This document shows, piece by piece, positions 17,449-25,797 of a stretch of 64,000 nt of DNA. Origin of the DNA: Rhizobium sp. BK376. Lineage in GTDB: Bacteria > Pseudomonadota > Alphaproteobacteria > Rhizobiales > Rhizobiaceae. The notes beneath the pieces were generated by a model that saw only the letters and a list, made by a program, of their open reading frames with translations, had not been told where the DNA came from and ran no database searches. A program made the translations under genes and the position numbers. Location: assembly GCF_004341625.1 (NCBI RefSeq), contig NZ_SLZG01000023.1, positions 1 through 64,000 of the forward strand, read 5' to 3'. Numbering within the stretch: position 1 is the first letter of the stretch; every line of letters begins with the position of its first letter.

Positions 17449-18960
17449 TCAAGCCGCCAGGTGAAGAAGGGTCTCTTGGTTGGCGTCGGCGCGGCCGACG
17501 ACACCCGAAACCTGGCCGTCCTTGATCACCACGATACGGTCGGACATGCCGAGGACTTCCTCGACTTCGGAGGAAACCATGATGATCGATCCGCCCCCTT
17601 GAGCGAATTCGGACATCAATGCGTAGATTTCGCGCTTTGCGCCGACGTCCACGCCACGCGTCGGCTCGTCCAGCAGGAGAATCTTGGGCTTGGTCAAATG
17701 CCAGCGTCCCATCACCACCTTCTGCTGATTGCCGCCGGAAAGAGCGGTGACGGCCAGCTGGTCAGAGGCAGTGCGTATACGGAACTTGGCAATCATCTCC
17801 TTGGCGAGGCTGGTCTCCCGTCGCTTGTCGACGACGCCGATCGAGCTGGTGAGCTCCGGCAGAATCGCCAGCGAGAGGTTGCTGCGCACGCTCGAATGCA
17901 GGATGAGTCCGCTTTGCTTGCGGTCTTCAGTCACAAGTCCGAAACCGGCAGCCATCGCATCCTGAACGGTGGCGATCTTTTTCTGCTGGCCGTCGATGTC
18001 GATCCGGCCGGTCCAGCCGCTGTATAGCCCGAACAGGCACTCCAGGATTTCGGTGCGGCCGGCGCCCATCAGCCCGTAAAGGCCGAGGATTTCCCCCTGC
18101 CGCAGATCGAGGTCGATATTGCTGAGGCGTCCTGGGCGCTGCAGGCCTGTGACCGACAGGACGGTACGATCGCAGGGAGTGCTGGTCTTGACATATTCCT
18201 CGGCAAGCTCACGCCCGGCGATCATCCGGATCAGATCATTGCGGCTGAGATCTGCCATCGAACCGGAGTCGACATAGGCACCGTCGCGGAACACGGTGTA
18301 GTCGTCGGCGATACCGAAGACTTCGGTCAGGCGGTGCGACACGTAAATGATGCCCTTGCCGCGCTCCTTGAGGCGACGGATCACCGCGAACAGATTATCC
18401 GCCTCAGCGGCTCCTACGGCAGAGGTCGGCTCATCCATAATGATGATTTCGGCGTCGCGGCCGAGTGCCTTGGCGATCTCGACAAGCTGGATCTGGGCGA
18501 CCGACAGGCCCCCCATCGACGTCTGCGGCGGAAGCTCGAAGCCGAGTTCATCCAGCAGTTCCTTCGCGCGCTTGTTCATTGTGGCGAAATCGACTGTGCC
18601 GAACCGAGTGATCGGCTCACGGCCGAGGAAGATGTTCTCGGCAATGGTAAGCCCGCTGACAGGGCTGAGCTCCTGCTCGATGATCGATATTCCTGCTGCA
18701 AGCGCATCCGCAGGATTGGCGAAACTGACCTCCTCACCGCGAAGACGAACGACGCCGCCGTCACGCTGGTGGATTCCCATGATGATGGACAGGAACGTCG
18801 ATTTGCCGGCGCCATTGCCGCCGCAAAGAGCATGAACGGAACCTGCTCGGAGACTGAAGCGTCCGTTCACAAGTGCTGCAACGCCGCGAAACGACTTGGT
18901 GAGCCCGCTCACATCCAGCAAAAGACCGGCATCAGCCCGGTTGGGCGACGATCCAGACAT
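17449..18960 (-). CDS. Sugar ABC transporter ATP-binding protein, tandem domain
   Basis: A 503-residue RbsA-type ATPase. Domain one has Walker A GGNGAGKST at residues 47-55 and DEPTSAV. Domain two has GLMGAGRTE, the LSGGNQQKV signature and DEPTRGVD. Domain one lacks a canonical LSGGQ (GGLSVAQIQLVEIA is present instead), which is normal for this family. It is the first gene of the minus-strand operon ATPase, permease, receptor, PfkB kinase, SorC, SMP-30, and it diverges from the SDR/Dak operon. Confidence 0.92.
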   Translation of the reverse strand: MSGSSPNRADAGLLLDVSGLTKSFRGVAALVNGRFSLRAGSVHALCGGNGAGKSTFLSIIMGIHQRDGGVVRLRGEEVSFANPADALAAGISIIEQELSPVSGLTIAENIFLGREPITRFGTVDFATMNKRAKELLDELGFELPPQTSMGGLSVAQIQLVEIAKALGRDAEIIIMDEPTSAVGAAEADNLFAVIRRLKERGKGIIYVSHRLTEVFGIADDYTVFRDGAYVDSGSMADLSRNDLIRMIAGRELAEEYVKTSTPCDRTVLSVTGLQRPGRLSNIDLDLRQGEILGLYGLMGAGRTEILECLFGLYSGWTGRIDIDGQQKKIATVQDAMAAGFGLVTEDRKQSGLILHSSVRSNLSLAILPELTSSIGVVDKRRETSLAKEMIAKFRIRTASDQLAVTALSGGNQQKVVMGRWHLTKPKILLLDEPTRGVDVGAKREIYALMSEFAQGGGSIIMVSSEVEEVLGMSDRIVVIKDGQVSGVVGRADANQETLLHLAA

Positions 18961-19437
18961 TCTTCTCCTCCCATGTCACGGAATTCTCAAAATTCCGCAA
19001 GCCGCATTGGGAATTTGTGTCCCGATTGCGCATTTGTTCGTGACATATGATGCCGTGATCTGAAAGATGTCAATCTCAGTGAATCGAAAAATGAAGGATT
19101 TCTTGTTGAAGTCGCATTTTCGCGCGATGATTGATCGAACTCAAATGCAACTGGTGGGTTTTTGATCCAAAAAAGTGGTCTTAGACGGATGGATCGGGCA
19201 TTGCGTGATCGATCATATGTGCAAAACAGTAAAATATATGCACAAACATGCAAGTCTCTTGCGGCATTTGCCAATGTCACTGCGATGGCGCAGGGGCGTG
19301 GTCCAATCGAGCGTCATTAAATATTGCTCATTGACATTTGTCGATCGCTATTTGATTTTTGTCGAAATGGGGGAGGAGATCGTCATCTTCGTCGACGACG
19401 CCTTACCCGCGCCAGCTCACCAACGAGGTTTGACGAC
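18961..19437. promoter_or_regulatory. Divergent control region, ABC operon and Dak operon
   Basis: This 477-base gap holds no gene I can support. It is richer in A and T than its neighbours. Visible structure includes the inverted repeat TGTGCA-N15-TGCACA at 19218-19244, the short dyad GGAATTCTCAAAATTCC just after the ATPase start, and two TTTGTCGA-like elements around 19336-19368. The two SorC-type regulators in this region are the natural candidates to bind here. Confidence 0.45.
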
Positions 19438-20211
19438 ATGACGGATGCTACACCAAATATCGATCTGAACTTCCCGCTTGCCGGGAAGGTGGCTCTGGTA
19501 ACCGGCGGGGCGTCGGGTATCGGCGCCGCTGTGGCCACCGCCCTTGCCGCCAAAGGCGCACGGGTGGCCGTTCTCGACATCAACGAGGATGCGGCACGCG
19601 CCCAGGCGGATCGCCTGGGTAGTGGAGCCAAGCCGTTCGTCTGCAATGTGTCCGATCCGGCGTCTGTCAATAAGGCAGTCTCGGACGCGGTGGCGGCGTT
19701 CGGCGGCATCGACATCGCCGTTAACAGCGCCGGTGTCGTCTTCCTTGCTCCGGCCGAGGATTTGCCGCTCGATTATTGGGATAAGACGATCGACATCAAT
19801 CTCAAGGGAACGTTCCTTGTGACCCAGGCTGTCGGCCGCGTCATGATTGGCGCCGGCAAGGGCGGCAAGATCATCAATCTCGCTTCGCAGGCGGGTACGG
19901 TCGCGATCGAAGAGCACGTTGCTTATTGCGCATCCAAGTTCGGCGTCATCGGCATGTCGAAAACTTTCGCCGCCGAATGGGGCAAGCATGGCATCTGCGT
20001 CAACACTTTGTCGCCGACCATCGTGCTGACGGAACTCGGCAAGAAGGCCTGGAGCGGCGAAAAGGGAGAGGCTGCCAAGAAGCGTATTCCCACCGGCCGC
20101 TTTGCCTATCCGGAAGAGGTCGCAGCTGCTGCGGTCTTTCTTGCGTCCGCTGGAGCGGACATGATCAACGGTGCCGATCTCCTGATCGACGGCGGTTATA
20201 CGATCCTCTGA
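19438..20211 (+). CDS. SDR family oxidoreductase, polyol dehydrogenase-like
   Basis: A 257-residue classical short-chain dehydrogenase. The cofactor loop is TGGASGIGAAVA near residues 22-33. NSAGV, then the catalytic Ser in INLASQAG and the YCASK dyad complete the site. VLDIN after the second strand suggests NAD rather than NADP. The stretch SPTIVLTELGKKAW resembles that of polyol dehydrogenases such as the D-threitol/GolD-like group, as I recall it. The start at 19438 gives the usual N terminus. It leads the operon with DhaK and DhaL, so it most likely oxidises a polyol to a ketose that the Dak proteins phosphorylate. The polyol identity is inferred only loosely. Confidence 0.85.
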   Translation: MTDATPNIDLNFPLAGKVALVTGGASGIGAAVATALAAKGARVAVLDINEDAARAQADRLGSGAKPFVCNVSDPASVNKAVSDAVAAFGGIDIAVNSAGVVFLAPAEDLPLDYWDKTIDINLKGTFLVTQAVGRVMIGAGKGGKIINLASQAGTVAIEEHVAYCASKFGVIGMSKTFAAEWGKHGICVNTLSPTIVLTELGKKAWSGEKGEAAKKRIPTGRFAYPEEVAAAAVFLASAGADMINGADLLIDGGYTIL

Positions 20212-20237
20212 AACCAGCCTGAAGCTGTGGAGTCATC

Positions 20238-21230
20238 ATGCAAAGATTCATCAATAACCCTGACGAAGTCGTTGAAGATACCGTCAAAGGCTTCGTAAAG
20301 GCACATTCCGATCTGGTGCGGCTTGCCGACAATCCGCGGGTTGTCGTTGCGAAGGACGCGCCGATCAAAGGCAAGGTCGGCATCATCACCGGCGGCGGAT
20401 CGGGGCACGAGCCGGCCTTCGTCGGCTACACGGGCAGGAACATGCTGGACGCGGTGGCGGTCGGCGAACTGTTCTCTTCCCCGACCGCCAAGAGTTTTTA
20501 CGATGCCATGCGGGAAGCGGATGGCGGCAAGGGCGTCGTCTGCCTCTACGGCAATTATGCCGGCGACAACATGAACGTGAAGATGGCGATCAAGATGGCG
20601 GAGAAGGATGGCATCCAGGTTGCCACCGTCGTGGCCAATGACGACGTCTGCTCCGCCCCCATGGAAGAACGCCAGAAGCGGCGCGGCGTTGCGGGCGAGA
20701 TCTTCATGTGGAAGGTCGGCGGCGCGAAAGCTGCAACCGGCGCCAGTCTCGAAGAGGTTCGTGCAACGGCGCAAAAGGCCATCGACAATTGCCGCTCGGT
20801 CGGCGTGGGCCTTGGCCCCTGCACTCTGCCGGCCGTCGGCCATCCGAATTTCCAGATCGAACCGGGCACGATGGAAGTCGGCATCGGCCATCATGGCGAA
20901 CCGGGCGTCAGGGTCGAGCCGCTGAAGAGCGCCGATGGGGTCGGCAAGAGCATGAGCGAGCTCGTGCTGGAGGACCACAATCTCGCCGCCGGCACCGAAG
21001 TCGCCGTTCTGGTTTCGGGCCTCGGCGCCACGCCGCTCAACGAACTCTACATCCTCAATGATACGATCGAGCGGGAAATCACCGCGCGTGGGCTGGTCAT
21101 TCACAAGACGTTCGTCGGCAACTATTTCACATCGCTCGAAATGGTCGGGGCGACGCTCACGATCATGGCGCTCGACGACGAGCTGAAGGCACTGCTCGAC
21201 GCAGATGCGCAATGCACCATGGTATTCTGA
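20238..21230 (+). CDS. Dihydroxyacetone kinase-like subunit DhaK
   Basis: A 330-residue DhaK protein. It has GGGSGHEPAF near residue 52, the YGNYAGDNMN loop near 104, and GHHGEPG near 217, where His219 matches the residue that forms a covalent hemiaminal with the ketone substrate. Known DhaK proteins bind dihydroxyacetone; relatives act on erythrulose or apulose. The partner DhaL is encoded 15 bases downstream. No DhaM-type PTS protein is present in the window, so ATP may be the direct phosphate donor, as in the ATP-dependent Dak families. Preceded by a polyol-type SDR gene 26 bases upstream. Confidence 0.9.
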   Translation: MQRFINNPDEVVEDTVKGFVKAHSDLVRLADNPRVVVAKDAPIKGKVGIITGGGSGHEPAFVGYTGRNMLDAVAVGELFSSPTAKSFYDAMREADGGKGVVCLYGNYAGDNMNVKMAIKMAEKDGIQVATVVANDDVCSAPMEERQKRRGVAGEIFMWKVGGAKAATGASLEEVRATAQKAIDNCRSVGVGLGPCTLPAVGHPNFQIEPGTMEVGIGHHGEPGVRVEPLKSADGVGKSMSELVLEDHNLAAGTEVAVLVSGLGATPLNELYILNDTIEREITARGLVIHKTFVGNYFTSLEMVGATLTIMALDDELKALLDADAQCTMVF

Positions 21231-21245
21231 GGCGAGGAAATTATC

Positions 21246-21887
21246 ATGCAGACATTCCAGAACGCTTCGGCGGGGTCGATCGTCCTATCCATGGCCGATC
21301 GGATCATCGAAAACCGTGCCTATCTGAGCGAGATCGACGGCAAGATCGGCGACGGCGACCATGGCGTCAACATGGCAAAGGGCTTTGGCATGGCCGCCGA
21401 ACGGCTCAAGGAAAAAGATGCCTCCCTCGCCAGCGCATTGGATACGCTCGGCACTGTGCTGATGACGGAGATCGGTGGTTCCATGGGGCCGCTTTACGGC
21501 GTCATGTTCACCGAATTTGCAGAAAAACTGCAGGGCGTGACATTGGTCGATGCCGCTGCCTATAGCCACATGCTGCATGCTGGGCTTGAGGGTATTCAGT
21601 CGATCGGTTCGGCCAAGGTCGGCGACAAGACCATGCTGGATGCGCTGATACCGGCCGTTGAGGCATTCGATACGGCGCACGTCAAGGGCCAATCCTTCGG
21701 GGAGGCGCTTCAGGCTCTCGTCGAGGCGGCGGAAGCCGGGCGTGATTCGACGCTGAACCTCGTCGCGAAGATCGGACGCGCCAGCCGTCTCGGCGAGCGC
21801 TCGCTTGGTGTTCTCGATGCAGGCGCAACGTCCTGTGCCCTCATTCTAAAAGAATTGTCACTTGGAGCCCGCAGCCGGCTTCAGTGA
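21246..21887 (+). CDS. Dihydroxyacetone kinase-like subunit DhaL
   Basis: A 213-residue all-helical nucleotide-binding subunit. The Asp cluster KIGDGDHGVNMAKGF near residue 35 coordinates magnesium and ADP/ATP, GGSMGPLYG near residue 78 is the second phosphate loop, and GDKTMLDALIPA is conserved. DAGATSCALIL ends the domain. It transfers phosphate to the ketone held by DhaK. It is the natural partner of the DhaK gene directly upstream. Two hairpins follow its stop codon before the fusion gene. Confidence 0.9.
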   Translation: MQTFQNASAGSIVLSMADRIIENRAYLSEIDGKIGDGDHGVNMAKGFGMAAERLKEKDASLASALDTLGTVLMTEIGGSMGPLYGVMFTEFAEKLQGVTLVDAAAYSHMLHAGLEGIQSIGSAKVGDKTMLDALIPAVEAFDTAHVKGQSFGEALQALVEAAEAGRDSTLNLVAKIGRASRLGERSLGVLDAGATSCALILKELSLGARSRLQ

Positions 21888-21931
21888 ATCGTCTCAATTC
21901 GGCGTCATGCCGTCCGTTGTCTCCCAAGACC

Positions 21932-21963
21932 GCGTGATCGCGTCATCAGTGATGCGGTCACGC
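21932..21963 (+). terminator. Hairpin between dhaL and the fusion gene
   Basis: The arms GCGTGATCGCGTCA and TGATGCGGTCACGC pair with two G-U wobbles around a short loop. A smaller GCCTTC/GAAGGC hairpin follows at about 21966-21983. No strong T run follows, so this may weaken rather than stop transcription between dhaL and the regulator-kinase fusion, or protect the upstream message. Confidence 0.4.
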
Positions 21964-22048
21964 GTTGCCTTCTTTAAGGAAGGCGGTTGCAAACCTTTGA
22001 CATTGCTTCCATCCTCTGGCCGGACGAACGAGGGAGCCCCACGAATTC

Positions 22049-24145
22049 ATGACATCCAAGACGGCTTTGGCGCGTAAAGGCGGAACAAGCGGGAGCGGCG
22101 GCGCGGAGCGGACGGATGCGATGCCCTTGCGCTACGGGGATGATCCATATGTCTGGGCCTGCTGGCTATATTACGAAGATGGAATGACCCAGGGCGAGAT
22201 CGCCGATACGATGGGTGTGTCGCGGGCCACCGTCAACAGTTATCTCGCAGACGCTCGCGAGAAGGGCATTGTCAGGATTTCGCTGGATCCGGCACGTCTC
22301 GCCTCGCTCACTGTTGCCCAGCAGCTCAAGAGCCATTTCGGGCTTGTCGATTGTCTTGTGGTGCCGAGCGACGAAAGCGGCCGACCTCTGATCGAGCGGC
22401 TGGGCGTTGCCGGCGCGCAGGCGCTTCCCAGCCTTCTCAAATCTGGAGATACGCTGGCGGTCGCATGGGGCCGAACGATTCTTTCCGTCGGCGAGCATAT
22501 GAAACCCGCAGCGCTGCGGGACATGACGGTCGTGCAGGCGACCGGTGGTATGAACGCCACCTTTGCCTATACGCCCGAACTCTGCGCCGCCAAGATCGCC
22601 GATACGCTTGATGCGCGCTGCGTCAACCTTACTGCGCCCGCCATCGTCGCCTCCCGGGCATTGCGCGAGCTGCTTCTGGACGAACCGTTACTAAAGGAAC
22701 AGTTCGCAACGCTGGAGCAGGCCAACAGGATCATCTTCGGCATTTCGTCGCTGCGCCCAAATTCCACTATTCATACAAGCGGCCTGCTCGAGCCGACCTT
22801 GTTGCAGCACTATCTCGCGCATGGCGTGGCCGGCGTCGTCGCCGGTCGTTTCATCGACGAAAAAGGCCGGCCGGTTCACGGGCCGCTGGACGACCGGACG
22901 GTCGGCATCTCCCTTGATAATTTGAGCCGCATCGGAACGCGCGTCGGCGTTGCCGGTGGTTTCGACAAGGTGCCGGCTTTGCTCGCCGCCTTGCGGGGCG
23001 GCTACATCAATGTGCTGATCACCGATGCGGAAACCGGACGCGGAATTTTGCGCGCCGATGGCGCTGTGGGGGTAGACGACAAGCCGCAGCCAAGGGTGGC
23101 GGAGAAACGAGCGCCAGAGCCGGCGGGTTTTTATCGAACGCAGGTGAAGAAATTTCTCAATAAGCCGAATGACGTCATTGAAGAAATGATGGACGGCTTC
23201 CTGAAGGCGCACGGCGAATACATCCAACCGATCGACGGATCGTACCGAGCACTGGTGGCGCGTGATGGCCCGAGAAAGGGCAAAGTCGGTCTCGTGATCG
23301 GCGGCGGCGCGGGGCACGAGCCCTGTTTTGCCGGATATGTCGGCAAGGGGCTTGCAGATGCCGTGGCAGTCGGCAATATCTTCTCGTCGCCCCCACCCGA
23401 CCCGATTGTTCGCTGTGCCGTCGCCGCCTCAGGTGGCGCTGGCGTCCTCTTCGTTTATGGCAACTATGCCGGTGACGTGATGAATTTCGAGATGGCCGCG
23501 GAGCTTGCGGCGGAAAAGGGCATTGCGGTAAGGACGGTCCTCACCACCGATGATGTGGCATCTTCGTCACCGGAGGATCGCGACGGCAGGCGCGGCGTCG
23601 CCGGTAACTTCTTCATTTTCAAGATAGCGGGAGCTGCCGCGGACAGAGGCCTGACCCTTGATGCTTGTGAGGCAGTGACGCGAAAGGCGAATGCACGCAC
23701 CTATACGATCGGCGTTGCGCTCGAGCCTGGCTCCATGCCGCAGACCCGTCGGCGCAATTTCGAGATCGGCCCCGATGATATCGAAATTGGCATGGGCATC
23801 CACGGTGAACCAGGCGTTTCACGCGAACGTATGCGAACGGCGGACGAGATCGTGGATTCCGTCATGGACAAGATTTTCTCCGAGTTGAAAGCAGGGCCCG
23901 GCGAAAAAGTGGCAGTTCTCGTCAATTCTTTTGGCGGAACGCCGATGATGGAACTCTATATCCTTTACCGCCGCGTCGCCCAGCGGCTCGCGGCCAAGAA
24001 GATTGAGATAGAGGCAAAATGGGTCGGCCACTACTGCACATCGTTGGATATGGTTGGAGCGTCGATCTCCGTTTTTCATCTTGATGAAGAATTGAAGGAT
24101 CTGCTCCATCACCCGTGTGAAACGAGTGCTTTGCGGGTCAATTGA
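22049..24145 (+). CDS. SorC-type regulator fused to DhaK kinase subunit
   Basis: A 698-residue fusion. Residues about 30-340 form a complete SorC regulator: helix-turn-helix MTQGEIADTMGVSRATVNSY, then the sugar-binding domain with LAVAWGRTIL, GGMNATFAYTPEL and a late GVAGGFDKVPALLAAL. After a linker near residues 341-358, residues about 360-695 form a full DhaK domain with GGGAGHEPCFAGY, YGNYAGDVMNFE, and GIHGEPG that keeps the substrate-binding His. So both halves look functional. The gene is followed 57 bases later by its own dhaL. The protein may sense its ketose substrate or the phosphorylated product and couple kinase state to transcription. Whether it still phosphorylates is untested. 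An ATG at 22121 is an alternative start. Confidence 0.88.
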   Translation: MTSKTALARKGGTSGSGGAERTDAMPLRYGDDPYVWACWLYYEDGMTQGEIADTMGVSRATVNSYLADAREKGIVRISLDPARLASLTVAQQLKSHFGLVDCLVVPSDESGRPLIERLGVAGAQALPSLLKSGDTLAVAWGRTILSVGEHMKPAALRDMTVVQATGGMNATFAYTPELCAAKIADTLDARCVNLTAPAIVASRALRELLLDEPLLKEQFATLEQANRIIFGISSLRPNSTIHTSGLLEPTLLQHYLAHGVAGVVAGRFIDEKGRPVHGPLDDRTVGISLDNLSRIGTRVGVAGGFDKVPALLAALRGGYINVLITDAETGRGILRADGAVGVDDKPQPRVAEKRAPEPAGFYRTQVKKFLNKPNDVIEEMMDGFLKAHGEYIQPIDGSYRALVARDGPRKGKVGLVIGGGAGHEPCFAGYVGKGLADAVAVGNIFSSPPPDPIVRCAVAASGGAGVLFVYGNYAGDVMNFEMAAELAAEKGIAVRTVLTTDDVASSSPEDRDGRRGVAGNFFIFKIAGAAADRGLTLDACEAVTRKANARTYTIGVALEPGSMPQTRRRNFEIGPDDIEIGMGIHGEPGVSRERMRTADEIVDSVMDKIFSELKAGPGEKVAVLVNSFGGTPMMELYILYRRVAQRLAAKKIEIEAKWVGHYCTSLDMVGASISVFHLDEELKDLLHHPCETSALRVN

Positions 24146-24202
24146 TCCGCATCGATGGTGCTGATCGGGCGGCCAATCAGTCTGCGATATAGGGAGGATG
24201 GA

Positions 24203-24844
24203 ATGTCGGAGAGCCCGGCCAGTAGTTTGGCCAAGATGTTCGAGATGATCTCGAAGGCGATCGAAAACGAAAAGGACCGTCTTTCGGAGCTGGACGGTGC
24301 GATCGGTGACGGAGACCACGGCATCACAATGTCGATAGGGTTTGCCGCGGTTCACAAAACTCTGTCGAAGCTCGATCTCGGTAATAGCAGCTTGTCGGAG
24401 GTCATGTCGACTGCCGCCGACGCTTTTCTGGACGCCGTTGGCGCATCGTCCGGGCCTTTGTATTCCACAGGTTTCCGTCGCGCGGCGAAGACGCTGGCCG
24501 GTCATTCGCAGTTGGACGTGAGAGCATGTGCCGACATGATCCGCGGCATATCCTCCGGAATAGCCGAGCGTGGAAAAGGGCAGCGTGGTGACAAGACCAT
24601 GCTGGATGTCTGGCTTCCGGCGGCCGACGCGGCGGCCAATGCGATCGAGGAGGACAAGACGGGAGATGCCTTCTGGAGCGCCGTCATTGCTTCCGCCGAC
24701 AATGGTGCCGCCGCCACGCGTTCAATGATCGCGACCAAGGGGCGCGCAGCTAGACTTCGCGAGAGGTCGCTCGGTCATATCGATCCAGGTGCAGCCTCTG
24801 CCACCGTGATGATCCACGCAATGGCCAAGGCAATTCGCCTGTAG
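24203..24844 (+). CDS. Second dihydroxyacetone kinase-like subunit DhaL
   Basis: A 213-residue DhaL paralogue. It keeps AIGDGDHGITMSIGF near residue 36, GASSGPLYSTGF near residue 80, GDKTMLDVWLPA, and the closing DPGAASATVMI. It starts at 24203 behind AGGGAGGATGG; the frame extends 48 bases upstream without homology. It is clearly diverged from the first DhaL at 21246-21887, so it probably serves the DhaK half of the fusion protein rather than duplicating the first enzyme. It is the last gene of the plus-strand polyol operon. Confidence 0.88.
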   Translation: MSESPASSLAKMFEMISKAIENEKDRLSELDGAIGDGDHGITMSIGFAAVHKTLSKLDLGNSSLSEVMSTAADAFLDAVGASSGPLYSTGFRRAAKTLAGHSQLDVRACADMIRGISSGIAERGKGQRGDKTMLDVWLPAADAAANAIEEDKTGDAFWSAVIASADNGAAATRSMIATKGRAARLRERSLGHIDPGAASATVMIHAMAKAIRL

Positions 24845-25234
24845 TCGGAAGGTGAAGCAAGGACAGCGTCGCAACTGGGCCGGTGTGGTCGAAGCATCGC
24901 AAAGGGAAAGCTCCCAATCTCATGGCAGGCCCAGTCTAAATGTAGCCTCGTCCGGGGCACGCTGTCAGGTCAAATCGTCCCTGAAGGGATCTCCGACGGA
25001 GAAAGGACGACAACACACGGGATGCGTATCGCCTTCCCTTGATGTCAACCAGCCTGCTTGTCCGTAATCAGCTTCTGCCATAGTCATTCGCGATGGTGGC
25101 TTTCCCGAAAACTACGCCACAAGCAAGCCAAGCTGATGCATCATCATTTCCGAGGATGAGATCGGTGAAGCGTTACTCGTATGAGTTGCTGTGCGCCTGG
25201 AGGCTGATCGAAAAGTGATGGGAGTGAGTATAAT
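24845..25234. other. Intergenic stretch without recognised features
   Basis: I see no gene or RNA here. A small TCCCTGAAGGGA dyad lies near 24980. The region separates the Dak operon from the LeuC relic. Confidence 0.5.
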
Positions 25235-25732
25235 ATGCTGGCCAGTGCCTTGGGTATGCTGAAGACGATGTACGACAAGATCTGGGATAGTCACCGGATT
25301 ATGTCGCGCGATGATGGCCAGGCCCTTGTTTTTATCGATCGCCATTTTATTCATGATGTTACCGCACCGGCCTTCCAGGTCCTGCGCGACCGCGGATTGA
25401 AGCCACGCTCGCCCGAGCGTATTTTCGGCACGGCCGACCACTACGTGCCCACTCACACGCATGAAATGTCCGCGATCAACGACCCCGAACGCCGAACGAT
25501 GATCGAGGCGCTGACGCGGGACGCCAAGGAATCCAACATCACCGTTTTCGGTCTCCACGATCCGCGCCAGGGTATCGTGCATATCGTCGGGCCCGAGAAG
25601 GGTTTGAGCCTTTTGGGCATGACAATCGTGTGCGCCGGCAGCCATACCTCCACGCAACCGGTGATCGCCGCTGCGTCTTCGGGCGTCGTTCCCCAGGGCA
25701 AGGTTTCCCTGTCATCTCCTGCTGATGCCTGA
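25235..25732 (+). pseudogene. Truncated LeuC-like dehydratase fragment
   Basis: The 165-residue reading frame matches the first 140 or so residues of the LeuC-like protein encoded at 26939-28354: LVFIDRHFIHDVTAPAF, HDPRQGIVHIVGPEKGLSL and SHTST are all recognisable. It then runs into unrelated sequence and stops. All three cysteine ligands of the iron-sulfur cluster would lie in the missing part, and the conserved CGDSHTST reads CAGSHTST. It is therefore almost certainly inactive. It lies upstream of the LysR gene, which is itself divergent from the intact paralogue, suggesting a duplication that decayed or a leftover of a replaced operon. Confidence 0.8.
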
Positions 25733-25797
25733 AGTCGGCTGACCAGCCGTACCCCCGACATCACATCCCCGTGCCAAAATAGAGAGCCTGCGATCGT

